From: Microcaldota archaeon
Lineage (GTDB): Archaea > Micrarchaeota > Micrarchaeia > Anstonellales > Anstonellaceae
Assembly (NCBI GenBank): GCA_026396335.1
Contig: JAPLWZ010000118.1
Coordinates: 1-7,673 of the forward strand
Reading direction: 5' to 3'
Length of the DNA: 7,673 nucleotides
Part shown: positions 6,143 through 7,673 of the stretch, one piece after another
Layout of the letters: each line of letters begins with the position of its first letter
Position numbering within the stretch: position 1 is the first letter of the stretch
The notes under the pieces: generated by a model
Seen by the model: the letters and a program-made list of their open reading frames with translations, nothing else
Databases searched by the model: none
Told to the model about the DNA's origin: nothing
Made by a program: the position numbers and the translations under genes

Positions 6143-6700
6143 ATGAAGCCAACAATCATCCAACGCACTCAACCCCCCGCCCGCTACATCCATGTTTCAA
6201 AAGTGGAGCAGCCAGTGCAGGACATCAAAAAGAGGGAGATAACGTTCCGCTTCAGCCTTCTTGAGACAAAAGAAAGGCAACCTGATTACATTTGGGATGA
6301 CGGGCGCATTGAAACTGCAGTGAACATGAAAAAACTGCCAGCCATGTTCTCTTCCCTTGAGAAGGTATGCCCCAACTCCGACCTTCTGGGTTACATGTCC
6401 TACCATATCAAAAGGACAAAGGCAATAACTGCTTGGTACTACCCAAAAGTAAACGCGGCAAATGCTCCTGGATTTGGCGTATACCTTGAGTTTCTTGCAA
6501 CCAATCACCTGAAGAAAAATGAAAACTGCGAATACATGCGCACTTCTCTTACGCCCTCCAAATTCCGCCGCAAGCAGGTGCGCGCGCTTGGTCTTCCTAT
6601 ATTTTTCAAGCGGAGCATTGAAGAGTGGATGCAAAAGCTCGCGCTCGGGTTGAAGCACACTTCTGAAAAATACAACAAGCGGCTTTCCGAGGTGGCGTAA
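6143..6700 (+). CDS. Unrecognised protein, second of three tandem paralogues
   Basis: A 185-residue soluble protein. Shared marks with its neighbours are Leu65-Pro66, Gly83-Tyr84 before strand GYMSYHIK, Tyr100-Pro101-Lys102, Gly110-Phe-Gly112 followed by helix VYLEFLATNHL, Tyr131-Met-Arg133-Thr, and Gly150-Leu-Pro152, then a C-terminal helix. The order strand, Pro, Gly-x-Gly turn, helix, strand, helix, Gly resembles the core of GNAT acetyltransferases, where the Gly-rich turn binds the pyrophosphate of acetyl-CoA; the usual Arg/Gln at the start of that turn is not obvious. The ATG 6143 follows gene one by 18 bases and has AAAGGAAG at 6128-6135. Its stop codon directly abuts the next start, so translation is probably coupled. 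A substrate cannot be inferred. Confidence 0.82.
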   Translation: MKPTIIQRTQPPARYIHVSKVEQPVQDIKKREITFRFSLLETKERQPDYIWDDGRIETAVNMKKLPAMFSSLEKVCPNSDLLGYMSYHIKRTKAITAWYYPKVNAANAPGFGVYLEFLATNHLKKNENCEYMRTSLTPSKFRRKQVRALGLPIFFKRSIEEWMQKLALGLKHTSEKYNKRLSEVA

Positions 6701-7225
6701 ATGGGCGCGCAAACATGTATTGCAGTCAAGCGGATCTCGAGCACTCTAGGCGTCAATCCGTTGCAGATGTACCAATTCTTCCTTTCGTATGAAAAACCCC
6801 ATCTTAGAAAAGCGGAAGGTGCAATATTCGTTTCCACAGTTTCAGTAAATAACGTCCCGAAGATTTATGGCAAGCTGCTGGAAAATTCCGGCAGGTTTTC
6901 CGGTGAGAAATACGTTGGGGAAATATGGTGGAAGATTGAAGGGAACACTGCAACATCATTTTTCTATATGCCAAAAACTAATGCAAAGGAAATTGGCGGG
7001 CTTGGTTACTACCTGGACCTGCTATCTTGCAATGATCTTCTCAAATCATATCAGGTCCGTTACGTACGCAGCCCGAATGAGCCAGATAGCTCCTTCATAA
7101 AGCAGATGGAGCGCGTTGGCAACCGGCCAGGCGAGCCTACAGAAATCCGCACCTACATGGAAAACAACGCAAAAGCAGTGCGCTTCAAGGCGAAGAAATT
7201 CCTACAAGGTCTTTTCCAAGAGTGA
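6701..7225 (+). CDS. Unrecognised protein, third of three tandem paralogues
   Basis: A 174-residue soluble protein, closest to the second paralogue. Shared marks are Val52-Pro53, Gly73 before strand GEIWWKIEG, Met90-Pro91-Lys92-Thr-Asn-Ala, Gly99-Gly-Leu-Gly102 followed by helix YYLDLLSCNDLL, Tyr121-Val-Arg123-Ser, and Gly140 with Pro143, then a C-terminal helix rich in Lys. The Lys-to-Arg (31) and Arg-to-Gly (17) distances are identical to those in the second paralogue. The ATG follows the previous TAA with no spacing; GAGGTGG at 6689-6695, inside the end of the previous gene, is a strong ribosome site for it. The last 24 bases overlap the opposite-strand regulator gene. The function is unknown; a divergent acyltransferase-like fold is one possibility. 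Confidence 0.82.
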   Translation: MGAQTCIAVKRISSTLGVNPLQMYQFFLSYEKPHLRKAEGAIFVSTVSVNNVPKIYGKLLENSGRFSGEKYVGEIWWKIEGNTATSFFYMPKTNAKEIGGLGYYLDLLSCNDLLKSYQVRYVRSPNEPDSSFIKQMERVGNRPGEPTEIRTYMENNAKAVRFKAKKFLQGLFQE

Positions 7226-7669
7226 AAGCGCTTTTTTCATTTTTTCAAAAGTCGAATCTACTCTCTGCCTGTAAACATATGCCAGCCCAGCTGCAAGGTC
7301 GTCATTCTCCTGAAGCGGCGCAAGCACGAATCTATACTTCCTTTTCTTTGTCTCAATCAGCCCCAGCTTCTTCAGCTGCAGCAAATGGTACCGCACAGCC
7401 TTTGGGTTCGGCTCAGACTTTTTGATTTCCTTTATTTTAGCAAGTATTTGGTGAATGTCCGGGTCGCTCTTTTCCTCTCTGCGCCTGAAGTGGAAGTAAA
7501 GGAGCGCCTCAAGGACCTCAAGAAGCCCGGCGCGCGTTTCGTGCGGTGAAATAAGCCCAAGCGAAAGCGCAACCCAGCGCACCAATCCCTTGCGCGTGAG
7601 CTTCACGTCCTCGTTGAACTGCAAGTCGCGCACCAGGCACTCGCCTCGTATCAGTTCGCTTTCTGGCAT
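7202..7669 (-). CDS. Winged-helix regulator, possibly 5'-incomplete
   Basis: 155 residues from ATG 7669, which lies four bases from the window edge; the frame stays open upstream, so the true start could be outside. The N-terminal part (about 1-45, with ELIRGECLVRDLQFNEDVKLTRK) looks like a conserved helical extension of archaeal predicted regulators. Residues 47-80 are helical, and a winged helix follows: the recognition helix is about 88-101 (NPKAVRYHLLQLKK), and the turn GLIE plus a basic wing (TKKRKYRFVL) spans 103-116. The C-terminal 30 residues form another helix, probably for pairing. No ligand or metal site is evident. It faces the three-paralogue operon tail to tail and overlaps it by 24 bases. 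Its target genes are unknown. Confidence 0.8.
   Translation of the reverse strand: MPESELIRGECLVRDLQFNEDVKLTRKGLVRWVALSLGLISPHETRAGLLEVLEALLYFHFRRREEKSDPDIHQILAKIKEIKKSEPNPKAVRYHLLQLKKLGLIETKKRKYRFVLAPLQENDDLAAGLAYVYRQRVDSTFEKMKKALSLLEKTL
7225..7245 (+). terminator. Palindrome and double T run after the paralogue operon
   Basis: AAAGCGCTTT (7225-7234) is palindromic and runs into two stretches of six Ts (7232-7237 and 7240-7245), right after the stop of the third paralogue. Archaeal polymerase stops at such T runs. The same bases encode Lys codons of the opposite-strand regulator, so they may be there only for that reason. Confidence 0.4.
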
Positions 7670-7673
7670 TTGC

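Noticed and set aside
6197..6712. A 171-residue open frame opposite the second paralogue
   Set aside because: The plus-strand gene has conserved spacing with its neighbours and a ribosome site; the reverse frame has neither.
1..7673. CRISPR arrays, tRNA or rRNA genes, insertion sequences, attachment sites
   Set aside because: By eye I found no regularly spaced repeats, no tRNA-like arm patterns, no transposase or integrase motifs and no long terminal repeats.

Overview
The window looks like chromosomal DNA from an archaeon. The support is an archaeal-type pyrB-pyrI pair, AT-rich TATA-like boxes about 26 bases before predicted transcript starts, starts with either a GGTG-type ribosome site or almost no leader, several small winged-helix regulators, and no bacterial -35/-10 promoters that I can recognise. 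The small compact genes and many unrecognised membrane proteins would fit a DPANN-type lineage, but I cannot fix the lineage from this sequence.

Layout. Positions 2-700 (+) hold the C-terminal part of a coiled, C-terminally membrane-anchored protein that is cut by the left edge. It faces a leftward block of an unrecognised 111-residue protein (718-1053) and a DsbA-like lipoprotein thiol oxidoreductase (1103-1705). A 66-base divergent spacer leads to a rightward block: a stand-alone protein that resembles the N-terminal domain of long-form dihydropteroate synthases (1772-2164), then aspartate carbamoyltransferase catalytic and regulatory subunits pyrB and pyrI (2209-3556), then a small winged-helix regulator (3582-3950). 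Two membrane proteins follow (4021-4530 and 4579-5574), separated by a perfect 8-bp hairpin with a T run.

The most unusual part is 5615-7225: three consecutive unrecognised genes that I read as diverged tandem paralogues. They share a Pro, a Gly and a Tyr/Met-Pro-Lys motif at nearly constant spacing, and an ungapped block of 48 residues from the Lys of that motif to a later Gly. Their arrangement resembles a GNAT acetyltransferase core, which is only a hypothesis. They seem to be one transcript from a leaderless promoter, and genes two and three abut exactly (TAA then ATG). The operon ends by overlapping, tail to tail, a leftward winged-helix regulator (7202-7669) that reaches the right edge.

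Working together: PyrB and PyrI form the allosteric enzyme of the committed step of pyrimidine synthesis. The DsbA-like lipoprotein could oxidise surface proteins, and the 331-residue membrane protein has a Cys pair in a predicted outside loop. The other genes have no function I can assign.
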